From contig NZ_CP094242.1 in NCBI RefSeq assembly GCF_022749515.1, forward strand, positions 682,001 through 746,000: DNA of 64,000 nucleotides, in the 5' to 3' direction. Shown in pieces: positions 1 to 8,529 of the stretch. Made by a program: the position numbers and the translations under genes. Source of the stretch: Morococcus cerebrosus. Lineage in GTDB: Bacteria > Pseudomonadota > Gammaproteobacteria > Burkholderiales > Neisseriaceae. Position 1 is the stretch's first letter; every line of letters starts with the position of its first letter. A model generated the notes under the pieces. The model did no database searches, was not told where the DNA came from, and saw only the letters and a program-made list of their open reading frames with translations.

Positions 1-65
1 CGCCTTATGGGGTTTAAGTCTTTCTTAAAATCAAAAACAAAATCGGCAGGATGCGCGAATGCCAC

Positions 66-110
66 AAAGGTCGTCTGAAAACCATGTTTCAGGTTTTCAG
101 ACGACCTTTT
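66..110 (-). terminator. DUS-pair hairpin terminator after phoH
   Basis: Two uptake sequences face each other as an 18-bp perfect stem (66-83 with 92-109) around an 8-nt loop. A T-run follows on both strands. It lies 14 bp past the phoH stop codon, so it probably ends phoH transcription. The remaining bases 1-65 show no gene. Confidence 0.8.
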
Positions 111-123
111 TAAACCTCATCGT

Positions 124-1104
124 TTACCGTTCGGCGGCGCTGCTTCTTTCGGCTTGCTCTTCTGCCGCTTCATACGCTTCCACAATTTTCTGTACCAGCG
201 GATGACGGACGACGTCTTCGCTGGTAAAGGTGTGGAAATACAGCCCTTCCACGTCGCGCAGTTTTTCGCGGGCGTCTTTCAGGCCGGATTTGATGTTGCG
301 CGGGAGGTCGATTTGGCTGATGTCGCCGGTAATGACGGCTTTTGCGCCGAAGCCGATACGGGTCAAGAACATTTTCATCTGTTCGGGCGTGGTGTTTTGC
401 GCTTCGTCCAGAATCACATACGCGCCGTTGAGCGTGCGACCGCGCATGTAGGCGAGCGGGGCGATTTCAATCAGGCCTTTTTCCATCAGTTTGGTCACGC
501 GGTCGAAGCCCATCAGATCGTAGAGCGCGTCGTAGAGCGGACGCAGGTAGGGGTCGACTTTTTGCGCCAAATCGCCGGGCAGGAAGCCGAGTTTTTCGCC
601 TGCTTCGACGGCGGGGCGAACGAGGACGATGCGTTCGATTTGGTGTTTTTCCATGGCATCGACGGCGGCGGCGACGGCGAGATAGGTTTTACCCGTACCG
701 GCCGGCCCCAACCCGAAGACGACGTCGTGGTTCAACAGCGCGCGGATGTAGCCGTTTTGGCGCGGGGTACGCCCGCCTATGCTGCCGCGCTTGGTGCGGA
801 AATAATATTGTTGGTCGTGGTGTTTTTCTTCGTGTTTCTCGTCGGCGGTTTTGGCTTCGACGGCGGCAAGGCGGATGGCGTTGTCGTCCAAATCGCCTTG
901 TTCGGCGGCTTCGGCGAGCGCGAGCAAGGCGCGGCGGCCGGCGTGGGCGAGTTCGCCCATGAAGGTGAAGTGTTCGAAGCGGCGGCTGATTTGGATATCG
1001 AGGGCTTTGCCCAAGGCTTCGAGGTTGCCGTCGAGCGCGCCGCAGAGGCGTTGGAGGACGGTGTTGTCGATGTCTTCAAATTGAAGATGGACGGTATGGG
1101 TCAT
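124..1104 (-). CDS. phoH: PhoH-like ATPase (YbeZ family)
   Basis: A 326-residue cytoplasmic P-loop ATPase of the PhoH/YbeZ family. Walker A (GPAGTGKT) is at residues 133-140, and the Walker B region VILDEAQN is near residue 230. The N-terminal ~100 residues are the family's charged lead-in, and the C-terminus is Glu/Ala-rich. PhoH-like proteins are tied to RNA metabolism and ribosome maturation in other bacteria, usually beside ybeY; no ybeY is visible here, though it may lie beyond the left edge. The start used is the ATG at 1104, since [11 protein letters not shown] matches the usual N-terminus. The gene stands alone between DUS hairpins. The family call is firm; the exact role is not established. 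Confidence 0.92.
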   Translation of the reverse strand: MTHTVHLQFEDIDNTVLQRLCGALDGNLEALGKALDIQISRRFEHFTFMGELAHAGRRALLALAEAAEQGDLDDNAIRLAAVEAKTADEKHEEKHHDQQYYFRTKRGSIGGRTPRQNGYIRALLNHDVVFGLGPAGTGKTYLAVAAAVDAMEKHQIERIVLVRPAVEAGEKLGFLPGDLAQKVDPYLRPLYDALYDLMGFDRVTKLMEKGLIEIAPLAYMRGRTLNGAYVILDEAQNTTPEQMKMFLTRIGFGAKAVITGDISQIDLPRNIKSGLKDAREKLRDVEGLYFHTFTSEDVVRHPLVQKIVEAYEAAEEQAERSSAAER

Positions 1105-1124
1105 ATCTTGTTTCCATGATGATT

Positions 1125-1167
1125 AAAGGTCGTCTGAAAGGTGCGGGATGCTTTTCAGACGACCTTT
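1125..1167 (-). terminator. DUS-pair hairpin terminator after fadD
   Basis: Facing uptake sequences (arms near 1125-1139 and 1153-1167) form a stem followed by T residues. The hairpin lies between the fadD stop and the phoH start and is probably the fadD terminator. Confidence 0.75.
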
Positions 1168-1172
1168 CGGTG

Positions 1173-2846
1173 TTATTTGTTTTGCGCCTGTTCGCGAAGC
1201 TCGCGGCGCAGGATTTTGCCGACGTTGGACTTGGGCAGTTCGTCGCGGAACTCGATGTCTTTCGGCACTTTATAAGCGGTCAGCTCGGTACGGCAGAATT
1301 CGATGAGTTCTTCTTTGGTCAGGCTTGGGTCTTTTTTAACGACGAAGACTTTGAGTGCTTCGCCTGTTTTTTCGTTGGGCACGCCGATACAGGCGACTTC
1401 CATGACTTTATCGTTGTGTGAAACAACTTCTTCGATTTCGTTCGGATAAACGTTGAAACCGGAAACGACGATGAGGTCTTTTTTGCGGTCAACCAGTTTC
1501 AGCCAGCCTTTTTCGTCCATGACGGCGATGTCACCGGTTTCCAAAAAGCCGCGCGCGTCTATGGTTTTAGCGGTTTCTTCGGGACGATTCCAGTAGCCTT
1601 TCATCACTTGCGGGCCGCGCACCCAAAGTTCGCCCGGCTGTCCGACGCCGACTTCTTTACCGTCCGCATCGCGCAATTCGACTTCGGTGGAGGGAACGGG
1701 CAATCCGATGCCGCCGCTGTATGCTTCGATATTGAGCGGGTTGCAGCACACGCCGGGACTGGCTTCGGTCAGGCCGTAGGCTTCGACGATGGGCGTACCG
1801 GTAATTTTTTTCCATTTTTCAGCGACGGCTTTTTGAGTCGCCATGCCGCCGCCCAAAGTCAGGCGAAGGTTGGAGAAATCGACGGTAGCGAAATCGGGTT
1901 GGTTGACCATACCGTTAAACAAAGTGTTCACGCCGATGAAGACGCTGATGCGCTCTTTTTTCAGCTCGCCGATAAAGCCTTTCATGTCGCGCGGGTTGGT
2001 AATCAGGATGATTTTGGAACCGGCGTTGGTGAAAATCATCAGGTTCACCGTCAGGGCGAAGATGTGGTAAAGCGGCAGCGCGGCAATGACGGTTTCTTTG
2101 CCTTCGCGCAGTTGGTTCTTAATCCATTCTTTCGCCTGCAGCATATTGGCGCAGATGTTGCCGTGGCTGAGGACGGCGCCTTTTGCGACGCCGGTCGTTC
2201 CGCCCGTGTATTGCAACAGCGCGGTATCTTCGCGGGTCAGGGTAACGGGGCGGAAGGTATGCGCCGCACCTTCTTTCAGGGTCGTCTGAAAAGGGATGGC
2301 GCCGGAAATACGGTATTCGGGCACCATTTTTTTAATTTTGCGCAGCACGAAATTCATCAGCGTGCCTTTGAAGAAGCCGAACATTTCTCCGACAGAGGCG
2401 ACGATGACGTGTTTGATTTGCGTGCGCGGCAGCACCAGCTCCAGCGTGTTGGCAAAATTTTCCAAAACGATGATGGTGGTCGCGCCGCTGTCTTTCAACT
2501 GATGCTCCAGCTCGCGCGGGGTGTAGAGCGGATTGGTGTTTACCGCCACCAGCCCCGCCTGCAGGATGCCGAAAAGCGCAATCGGGTATTGCAGCAGGTT
2601 GGGCAGCATAATCGCCACGCGCTCGCCGCGCGGCAGCTTCAGGACGTTTTGCAGATAGGAGGCGAAATTTTCCGCCAGCTTGCCGACCTCGGCGTAAGTG
2701 AGCGTTTTGCCCATGTTTTGAAACGCGGGTTGGTGCGCGAATTTTTCAACGCTTTGACGGAATACGTCGCTGATAGAGCTATATTGCGTGATGTCGATTT
2801 CGGCATTGACGCCTTGTTCGTAGCTGTTGAGCCAGAGTTTTTCCAT
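1173..2846 (-). CDS. fadD: Long-chain fatty acid-CoA ligase
   Basis: A 557-residue acyl-adenylating enzyme that activates long-chain fatty acids to acyl-CoA with ATP and CoA at the inner membrane. The AMP-binding signature YTGGTTGVAKG is near residue 213. Later motifs include VEAYGLTEASPG, the hinge segment TGDIAVMDEKGW and the C-terminal lysine motif KSNVGKILRRELR. Length matches E. coli FadD (561). An uptake sequence lies inside the frame and encodes FQTTLKEG near residue 188. The gene is flanked by DUS hairpins on both sides and is likely monocistronic. Other acyl-CoA synthetases are similar, so chain-length preference is inferred. Confidence 0.93.
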   Translation of the reverse strand: MEKLWLNSYEQGVNAEIDITQYSSISDVFRQSVEKFAHQPAFQNMGKTLTYAEVGKLAENFASYLQNVLKLPRGERVAIMLPNLLQYPIALFGILQAGLVAVNTNPLYTPRELEHQLKDSGATTIIVLENFANTLELVLPRTQIKHVIVASVGEMFGFFKGTLMNFVLRKIKKMVPEYRISGAIPFQTTLKEGAAHTFRPVTLTREDTALLQYTGGTTGVAKGAVLSHGNICANMLQAKEWIKNQLREGKETVIAALPLYHIFALTVNLMIFTNAGSKIILITNPRDMKGFIGELKKERISVFIGVNTLFNGMVNQPDFATVDFSNLRLTLGGGMATQKAVAEKWKKITGTPIVEAYGLTEASPGVCCNPLNIEAYSGGIGLPVPSTEVELRDADGKEVGVGQPGELWVRGPQVMKGYWNRPEETAKTIDARGFLETGDIAVMDEKGWLKLVDRKKDLIVVSGFNVYPNEIEEVVSHNDKVMEVACIGVPNEKTGEALKVFVVKKDPSLTKEELIEFCRTELTAYKVPKDIEFRDELPKSNVGKILRRELREQAQNK

Positions 2847-2884
2847 ATAAATAATCTTATTTCGTTGGTTTTATGGTTGTCTTG

Positions 2885-2942
2885 AGGTCGTCTGAAAAGG
2901 CGGGAACAAACCTGCCGCAGTAGCTTTCAGACGACCTTTTAT
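2885..2942 (-). terminator. DUS-pair hairpin terminator after mnmA
   Basis: Facing uptake sequences at either end of this interval enclose a GC-rich loop. The interval ends 10 bp from the mnmA stop, with a T-run on the minus-strand side. Confidence 0.7.
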
Positions 2943-2951
2943 CTTTTTTAT

Positions 2952-4055
2952 TCAAGCGGTAATAATGACGGGCTTGTCGGTGGACATGATAATGCCGCCG
3001 CCCAAGCAGACGTCGCCGTCGTACAGCACGGCGGATTGACCGGGCGTTACCGCCCATTGCGGTTCGTCAAACACCAGCTCGACCGTTTCATCATCGAGAT
3101 AACGCAATTCACACGGTGCGTCCGCCATGCGGTAGCGGGTTTTGCAGGTGTAGCGCCCTTCTTTCGGGCGTTCGGGCAGGGTGAAACTCAAATCGTTCAT
3201 GACGAGGCTGCGTGTATAGAGCAGCGGATGGTCATGACCTTGTACAACGATGAGTTCGTTTTTCGTCAAATCCTTCGCGGCGACAAACCACGGTTCACCC
3301 GCGCCGCCGATGCCCAATCCTTTGCGCTGTCCGAGCGTGTAGAACATCAGTCCGACGTGTTCGCCGACGGTTTTGCCTTCGGGCGTGACCATTTTGCCGT
3401 TGTTGGTCGGCAGGTATTTTTGCAGGAACTCGCGGAACGGACGTTCGCCGATGAAGCAGATGCCGGTACTGTCTTTTTTGGCGGCAGTCGGCAAATTGAA
3501 TTCGGCGGCAAGGCGGCGGACTTCAGGTTTTTCCAAACCGCCCAACGGGAAAATCGCGCGCTCGAGTTGAAAAGGCTTGAGGCGGTAGAGGAAATAGCTT
3601 TGGTCTTTGTTTTGATCCAAACCTTTAAGCAGGTAATGAGTGCCGTTGCGGACTTCTTTGCGCGCATAATGCCCGGTGGCAATGGTATCCGCGCCCTGCT
3701 CTATGGCGTAGTCCAAAAAGCATTTGAATTTGATTTCCGCGTTGCACAACACATCCGGATTCGGCGTACGCCCCGCGCTGTACTCTTTGAGGAAATAAGC
3801 GAATACGTTGTCTTTGTATTGGACGGCAAAATTGACGATGTCGATGTCTATGCCGATGATGTCGGCGACGGCAATGGCATCGAAAGAGTCTTGCTTGATG
3901 CTGCAATATTCGTCATTGTCGTCGTCCTCCCAGTTTTGCATAAACACACCGCGCACTTGATAACCCTGCTGTTTGAGCAAGGCGGCGGTTACGGAGGAAT
4001 CGACACCGCCGGAGAGCCCGACGATGATGTTTGAAGGTTGTTGAGTAATGTCCAT
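2952..4055 (-). CDS. mnmA: tRNA-uridine 2-sulfurtransferase MnmA
   Basis: A 367-residue cytoplasmic enzyme that thiolates U34 of tRNA-Lys, -Glu and -Gln. It uses ATP and persulfide sulfur relayed from IscS through Tus proteins. The PP-loop GLSGGVDSS lies at residues 13-21. The two catalytic cysteines are in VLCNAEIKF and in [15 protein letters not shown]. The length is normal and the ATG start gives the expected N-terminus. The other half of the wobble modification (cmnm/mnm) may involve the MnmC-type gene at 45.7 kb in this window. Assignment is secure. Confidence 0.96.
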   Translation of the reverse strand: MDITQQPSNIIVGLSGGVDSSVTAALLKQQGYQVRGVFMQNWEDDDNDEYCSIKQDSFDAIAVADIIGIDIDIVNFAVQYKDNVFAYFLKEYSAGRTPNPDVLCNAEIKFKCFLDYAIEQGADTIATGHYARKEVRNGTHYLLKGLDQNKDQSYFLYRLKPFQLERAIFPLGGLEKPEVRRLAAEFNLPTAAKKDSTGICFIGERPFREFLQKYLPTNNGKMVTPEGKTVGEHVGLMFYTLGQRKGLGIGGAGEPWFVAAKDLTKNELIVVQGHDHPLLYTRSLVMNDLSFTLPERPKEGRYTCKTRYRMADAPCELRYLDDETVELVFDEPQWAVTPGQSAVLYDGDVCLGGGIIMSTDKPVIITA

Positions 4056-4203
4056 GAAGGGGATATGGGTAGGAAACAGCAGTTTTTAAAGGCGGATTTT
4101 AGCACATTTTGATGAAGGGATAAGGAAGGCCCTAAAAGAGGAATGGCGTTCTGATGAATTTCATATTGCAAGTAATGATTGAATTTGCCCAACCCAAATA
4201 ACA

Positions 4204-4238
4204 AAAAGGTCGTCTGAAAATGTTCAGACGACCTTTTG
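4204..4238 (-). terminator. DUS-pair hairpin terminator after copper chaperone gene
   Basis: A tight hairpin made of two uptake sequences with a 2-nt loop and an A/T run on each side. It lies 19 bp beyond the copper chaperone stop. Confidence 0.8.
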
Positions 4239-4256
4239 AGTTCAAACGATGAACGA

Positions 4257-4736
4257 TTAGTGTTGATGCGCGCCACCGTGGTCATGGCCATGACCGTGAT
4301 CCATGCCGGATTGCGGCGCGGTTTTCACTTCCAGTTGTACGGTTTGAGGTTTGGCATTTTTGAATTTCAGGGTAACCGGTACTTTTTCGCCTTCTTTCAG
4401 CGGTTTTTTCAAACCCATGAACATAACGTGGTAGCTGCCCGGTTTCAGCTCGGTTACGCCTTTTGCCGCCAGCGGAACACCACCTTTGACTTCGCGCATG
4501 CGCATCACGCCGTTGTCGTTGACATGGGTATGCACTTCAACGCGGTCGGCTACCGGGCTGCTGCCGCCGACCAAGAAGTCTTGTTTGGCTTCATCGTTGT
4601 GGATCTTCATGAACGCGCCGCCCATTTTCATGCCTTCGACGGTGGCACGCGCCCAACCGTCTTCAACGTGAACACCGGCTGCGGAAGCGGTGGATACCAA
4701 ACCTGCTGCGATCAGGGTTGCCAATAATTTTTTCAT
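4257..4736 (-). CDS. Periplasmic PCu(A)C-family copper chaperone
   Basis: A 159-residue exported protein of the PCu(A)C family (DUF461), which carries Cu(I) to the CuA site of cytochrome oxidases. The start is the ATG at 4736 (MKKLLATL), not the upstream in-frame start: it has an AGGAG site 5 bp upstream and gives a clean signal peptide ending ...STASA. The copper motif appears as H-M-x(n)-H-x-M residues (VEVHTHV...MRMREV and YHVMFMGL). A His-rich tail, DHGHGHDHGGAHQH, probably adds metal binding. Such tails occur in neisserial homologues. Family call is firm; the copper-delivery partner is not shown here. Confidence 0.9.
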   Translation of the reverse strand: MKKLLATLIAAGLVSTASAAGVHVEDGWARATVEGMKMGGAFMKIHNDEAKQDFLVGGSSPVADRVEVHTHVNDNGVMRMREVKGGVPLAAKGVTELKPGSYHVMFMGLKKPLKEGEKVPVTLKFKNAKPQTVQLEVKTAPQSGMDHGHGHDHGGAHQH

Positions 4737-4929
4737 GTATTGCTCCTTTATGATGAAATGGGTGGTTTTGTTGCGGCAAAAGCTTTCCGCGCGACATTGC
4801 ATGTCGGTAATACTGTTCTCATCCTACATGCAATGGTCGTCTGAATGCTTTGACTCAGATTAAACAAAATGATTCAAATTAATTCATGAGAATTAATACT
4901 TAGTAAGTATAAATCATCTCAAAGTAAAT

Positions 4930-5322
4930 TTAAACATACCCGCGCCACAATGCGATCGCCCACACAATACCCAGCATCGTCAAAGCGAGCAATTGCGCGG
5001 CGGAGCCGGCATCTTTGGCGCGTTTTGCCAACTCGTGTTTTTCGGTGGAAGTGTGGTCGACGGCGGCTTCGACGGCGGTGTTGAACAATTCGGTGATCAG
5101 CGAAACAAACGACGCAATAATCAGCAACATTTTGGTCGCGGAGTCGAAATTGAGGATGAAGGTCAAGACAATCAAAATCAGGTTCAGCCACAATACTTGG
5201 CGGAACGCGCTTTCATAGCGATAGGCGGCGGCAAGCCCGTCTTTGGAATAGCCGAATGCGTTGATGATGCGTTTGATGCCGCTTTTACCTTTTTTATCGG
5301 CAGCGTAAGAAGATGGTTTCAT
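4930..5322 (-). CDS. dgkA: Diacylglycerol kinase DgkA
   Basis: A small integral inner-membrane kinase of 130 residues that phosphorylates diacylglycerol released during envelope glycan synthesis. The family core ELFNTAVEAAVD and KRAKDAGSAA is intact, and three hydrophobic segments follow the amphipathic N-terminus. The start chosen is the ATG at 5322 (MKPSSYAAD); an in-frame TTG at 5340 is possible but gives an atypical leader. Neither has an obvious Shine-Dalgarno. A DUS-bounded tandem repeat lies immediately upstream, between this gene and gshB. Confidence 0.93.
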   Translation of the reverse strand: MKPSSYAADKKGKSGIKRIINAFGYSKDGLAAAYRYESAFRQVLWLNLILIVLTFILNFDSATKMLLIIASFVSLITELFNTAVEAAVDHTSTEKHELAKRAKDAGSAAQLLALTMLGIVWAIALWRGYV

Positions 5323-5360
5323 AAGTAATGTTTGTATCAATATTTATATTTGTAAAAAGG

Positions 5361-5517
5361 GGTCGTCTGAAAACGAACGAAGCGAGTTTCGCCAAAACGA
5401 GCGCAGCGGGTTTCGCCAAAACGAGCGCAGCGGGTTTCGCCAAAACGAGCGCAGCGGGTTTCGCCAAAACGAGCGCAGCGGGTTTTACTAAAACGGATTC
5501 GGGTTTCAGACGACCTT
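5361..5517. repeat. DUS-bracketed 24-bp tandem repeat (5 units)
   Basis: Five head-to-tail 24-bp units run from 5373 to 5492. Units 2-4 are identical, the first differs at three positions and the fifth near its end; a degenerate partial unit follows. The unit reads acgagcgcagcgggtttc then gccaaa. An uptake sequence (5361-5372) opens the array and a facing one (5503-5517) closes it, so the array is the loop of a giant DUS hairpin. The unit length is a multiple of three and the array has open frames on both strands, for example repeating KTSAAGFA. No start or ribosome site supports a gene here. It sits between dgkA and gshB. Confidence 0.9.
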
Positions 5518-5523
5518 TTGGGA

Positions 5524-6480
5524 TTATTGTTTAGACCAAGCTTCGACAGCGTCGGCAAACATCGCGGCGACGTCGAAGTTTTTTTGTTTCATGATTTCTT
5601 GGAAACCGGTCGGGCTGGTAACGTTGACTTCGGTCAGGTTGCGGCCGATGACGTCCAAACCTGCCAGCAAGATGCCGCGGCGTTTGAGTTCGGGGGTGAG
5701 GGTCTCGGCGATTTCTCGATCGCGTTCGCTCAATTCCTGCGCCACGCCGCGTCCGCCTGCTGCAAGGTTGCCGCGTGTTTCGCCGTTTTGCGGAATACGC
5801 GCCAAAGCATAGGGGACGACTTCGCCGCCGATAATCAGGATGCGTTTGTCGCCGTGGACGATTTCGGGAATGTAGCGTTGCGCCATGATGGTGCGGGAAT
5901 CAAGCTGCATCAGGGTTTCGAGGATGCTGCCGATGTTGGGGTCTTTTTCGGTCAGGCGGAAAATGCCCATGCCGCCCATGCCGTCCAGCGGTTTGATGAT
6001 GATGTCGCCGTGTTCTTTCAAAAATGCGCGGACATCGGCGGAACGGGTCGTAACCAGCGTAGGCGCGGTGAACTGGCTGAAATTCAAAATCGCCAGTTTT
6101 TCATTGAAGTCGCGCATCGCCTGCCCGCTGTTAAAGACCTTCGCGCCCTGCTGTTCCGCCAGCGTCAGGAATTGGGTGGCGTAGAGGTATTGCATATCGA
6201 ACGGCGGGTCGGTGCGCATAATGACGGCATCAAAGTCTTTCAAGGTCGTCTGAACTTTATCTGCCGCTTTAAACCATTCATGGTCATCGTCGCTTTTTGC
6301 ACCGAGAAACTCAAACGGCGCAGCCTGAGCCGTCACCAATCCTTGCTGTACGGACAATTCGCCGCTCAAGGTATGGAAAAGCTGCCAGCCGCGTTTTGCC
6401 ATCTCGCGCATCATGGCATAGGTGGTGTCTTTGTAGGTTTTGAAACTTGCCATCGGATCGGCAATAAACAGGACTTTCAT
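5524..6480 (-). CDS. gshB: Glutathione synthetase
   Basis: A 318-residue ATP-grasp ligase that joins glycine to gamma-glutamylcysteine, the second step of glutathione synthesis, in the cytosol. MKVLFIADPMAS is the standard N-terminus, so the start is the ATG at 6480, which has AAGGAAG upstream; the longer frame to 6543 runs into an uptake sequence. Motifs include MRTDPPFDMQYLYAT, the phosphate-loop region KPLDGMGGMGIFR and the C-terminal ...GLDVIGRNLTEVNVTSPTGFQEI. An in-frame DUS encodes VQTTLKDF. The glutathione-dependent gloB and a glutathione S-transferase occur elsewhere in the window. Confidence 0.96.
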   Translation of the reverse strand: MKVLFIADPMASFKTYKDTTYAMMREMAKRGWQLFHTLSGELSVQQGLVTAQAAPFEFLGAKSDDDHEWFKAADKVQTTLKDFDAVIMRTDPPFDMQYLYATQFLTLAEQQGAKVFNSGQAMRDFNEKLAILNFSQFTAPTLVTTRSADVRAFLKEHGDIIIKPLDGMGGMGIFRLTEKDPNIGSILETLMQLDSRTIMAQRYIPEIVHGDKRILIIGGEVVPYALARIPQNGETRGNLAAGGRGVAQELSERDREIAETLTPELKRRGILLAGLDVIGRNLTEVNVTSPTGFQEIMKQKNFDVAAMFADAVEAWSKQ

Positions 6481-6558
6481 GGGAACTTCCTTATAAACGA
6501 ACGACGTAATCATACCTTGTATTGAGGTCGTCTGAAAGGGCACGGGCGGTTTGGCAAA

Positions 6559-6618
6559 GAGGTCGTCTGAAAAGCGGTTTGTAAATGGTTACACAAACTT
6601 CCTTTTCAGACGACCTCT
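6559..6618 (-). terminator. DUS-pair hairpin terminator after recN
   Basis: A long hairpin whose arms extend past the uptake sequences (gaggtcgtctgaaaag and the facing copy, plus tttgt/acaaa in the loop). It lies 12 bp from the recN stop. Confidence 0.8.
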
Positions 6619-6630
6619 TCGATTTTGCGT

Positions 6631-8292
6631 TTAAGCTGCGGCAAGGCTGATTAACTCTGCCGCATGGCTGCGGGTCGTGTCGGTAATGATTTCGCCGCCA
6701 AGCATACGGGCGATTTCTTCGATACGCTGCTGATGGTCCAACACGCTGATTTCGCTGACGGTTTGTTCGCCTTCGCTGTGTTTGCGCACCTGCCAATGGT
6801 TTTCACCGCAGGAAGCGACTTGCGGAAGGTGGGTCACGGCGAGCACCTGATGTTTTTTACCCAAAGCACGCAGGGCCTTGCCGACCATTTCAGCCACACC
6901 GCCGCCGATACCAGTATCGACTTCGTCAAAAATCAGCGTGGGGACTTGCGTGTATTGGCTGGTAACCACCTGCAAGGCAAGGCTGATGCGGGCAAGTTCG
7001 CCGCCGGACGCGACTTTGTTCAGCGGACGGGACGGATTGCCTTTGTTGGCGGCGACTTGGAACTGTACCTGCTCCAAACCGTGCGCTGTGGGCGAAGACG
7101 GCAGCAGAACGATGTCGAAACGCGCGCCTTTCATGGCGAGATGCTGCATATGTCCGGTCGTTTCCTCGCCCAACCTGCCCGCCGCCTGATGGCGCATGGC
7201 GGAAAGAACATGAGCGGCCTCCTGATATTCGGCAAGGTTGCGGGCAACGGTTTGCGTCAACGCTTCCAAATCGGCAGCGGCTTGCAGGCTTTGCAGGCGC
7301 TCGTCGATTTCAGCCAGCTTTTGCGGCAGTGCTTCAGGCTCGATGCGGTATTTCCGCGCCATCCCCATCAGTTCGCCCATGCGCTGTTCCTGCGCCGCCA
7401 ACTCATTGGGATCGATATCGCTGCGGCCTGCGACGTCGCGCATATTGGCACTGATTTCGCCCAATTCGGCTTCAATGCTCGCCAGCATATTCAGGCTTTC
7501 AGCAAAGCGCGGCTCGATGTTTTGCAGATTGGTCAATAATTTTTGACATTGATAAATTTGGCGTTGGATGCCGTTGTCGCCATCGATGTAGTCGCCGACT
7601 TCTTCGGCGGCCTGCAGCAATTCGGCGGAATGGGCAAGGCTGTCGTGGCTTTGGCTGAGGGCTTCCCATTCACCTTGTTTGACGTCCAACTGGTTCAATT
7701 CGTTGAACTGCCATTCCAAACGCTCACGCTCGATAATGATGGTCTCGGCGTGTTCCTGCGCTTCTTGGAGGGCTTTTTTAGCGTTAACCCAGTTTTGATA
7801 AAGCTGTCTGACGGTTTCCGCCTGCGCTTTGCTGCCCGCAAATGCGTCCAACAATTCGCGCTGGGCGGATTCTTGATTGAGGGAATGGTGGGCGTTTTGC
7901 CCGTGGATGTCGATAAGCTGCCCGCCGACGGCTTTAAGCTGCGCCAGCGTGGCTGCCTGATTATTGATGAAGCTGCGGCTTTTTCCTTTGGCGTCGATGA
8001 TGCGGCGGATGCTGAGTTCTTCCGCGTCTTCGTCCAAAAAACCCTGCTCCTGCAATTGGGCTTTAAGTTCGGGCAAAAGGCTGATGTCGAACAATGCCGA
8101 CAATTGCGCTTCCTTCGCGCCGCTGCGGACTTGGCTGTAATCGGCCTTATCGCCCAACAAAAGCCCGATTGCGTCCAACGTAATCGATTTGCCCGCACCG
8201 GTCTCACCGGTCAAGACGGTAAAGCCGCTTTGGAAATCCAGATTGAGGTTTTCAACAATGACAAAATCGCGTAGGGAAAGTGCCAACAGCAT
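6631..8292 (-). CDS. recN: DNA repair protein RecN
   Basis: A 553-residue SMC-like ATPase involved in double-strand break repair, and in Neisseria also relevant to recombination of incoming DNA. The N-terminal Walker A GETGAGKS is at residues 29-36. A long central coiled-coil follows (Glu/Gln/Leu-rich, roughly residues 150-370). The C-terminal ABC signature is NKVASGGELARISLALQ, and Walker B is PTLIFDEVDTGIGG. Length equals E. coli RecN (553). The AT-rich stretch 8293-8489 upstream should hold the promoter; I could not single out boxes. Confidence 0.96.
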   Translation of the reverse strand: MLLALSLRDFVIVENLNLDFQSGFTVLTGETGAGKSITLDAIGLLLGDKADYSQVRSGAKEAQLSALFDISLLPELKAQLQEQGFLDEDAEELSIRRIIDAKGKSRSFINNQAATLAQLKAVGGQLIDIHGQNAHHSLNQESAQRELLDAFAGSKAQAETVRQLYQNWVNAKKALQEAQEHAETIIIERERLEWQFNELNQLDVKQGEWEALSQSHDSLAHSAELLQAAEEVGDYIDGDNGIQRQIYQCQKLLTNLQNIEPRFAESLNMLASIEAELGEISANMRDVAGRSDIDPNELAAQEQRMGELMGMARKYRIEPEALPQKLAEIDERLQSLQAAADLEALTQTVARNLAEYQEAAHVLSAMRHQAAGRLGEETTGHMQHLAMKGARFDIVLLPSSPTAHGLEQVQFQVAANKGNPSRPLNKVASGGELARISLALQVVTSQYTQVPTLIFDEVDTGIGGGVAEMVGKALRALGKKHQVLAVTHLPQVASCGENHWQVRKHSEGEQTVSEISVLDHQQRIEEIARMLGGEIITDTTRSHAAELISLAAA

Positions 8293-8489
8293 GGTAGTAT
8301 TCCTTAGTAAATCGACCGCACATCGGCGGCATAACTTTAGATATGCTGATTATAACTAAGATTTTTTATAGCTTGAATAAGATTTTCTATATTTATTCAA
8401 ATTTTTCTTATTGAAATTTTATACATTTGATTTTTATTATTTTATTTACAACACCTTCTAAATAGATCGTCTGAAAACAGTCGGCAACA

Positions 8490-8519
8490 AAAAAACCTGC
8501 CAAAAACGGCAGGTTTTTT
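8490..8519. terminator. Intrinsic terminator (non-DUS hairpin)
   Basis: A 12-bp perfect stem, aaaaaacctgcc with ggcaggtttttt, around a 6-nt loop and T-rich on both strands. Its natural client was probably ackA, which reads toward it. IS1655 copy 1 now lies between them. A single uptake sequence (8466-8476) sits just upstream. Confidence 0.8.
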
Positions 8520-8529
8520 ATCGGATGGC

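Noticed and set aside
154..1119. Long plus-strand frame opposite phoH
   Set aside because: A shadow frame produced by high third-position GC in phoH; the residues are low-complexity Gly/Val/Asp/Phe.
1608..2885. 425-residue plus-strand frame opposite fadD
   Set aside because: Antisense shadow of a clear acyl-CoA ligase; no motif and no ribosome site.
5373..5492. Possible CRISPR array
   Set aside because: The units are contiguous, with no unique spacers and no cas genes nearby.
5328..5558. Open frames through the tandem repeat on both strands (KTSAAGFA and GETRCARF repeats)
   Set aside because: They arise because the unit is 24 bp with no stop codon. There is no ribosome site, and they overlap dgkA and gshB flanks.
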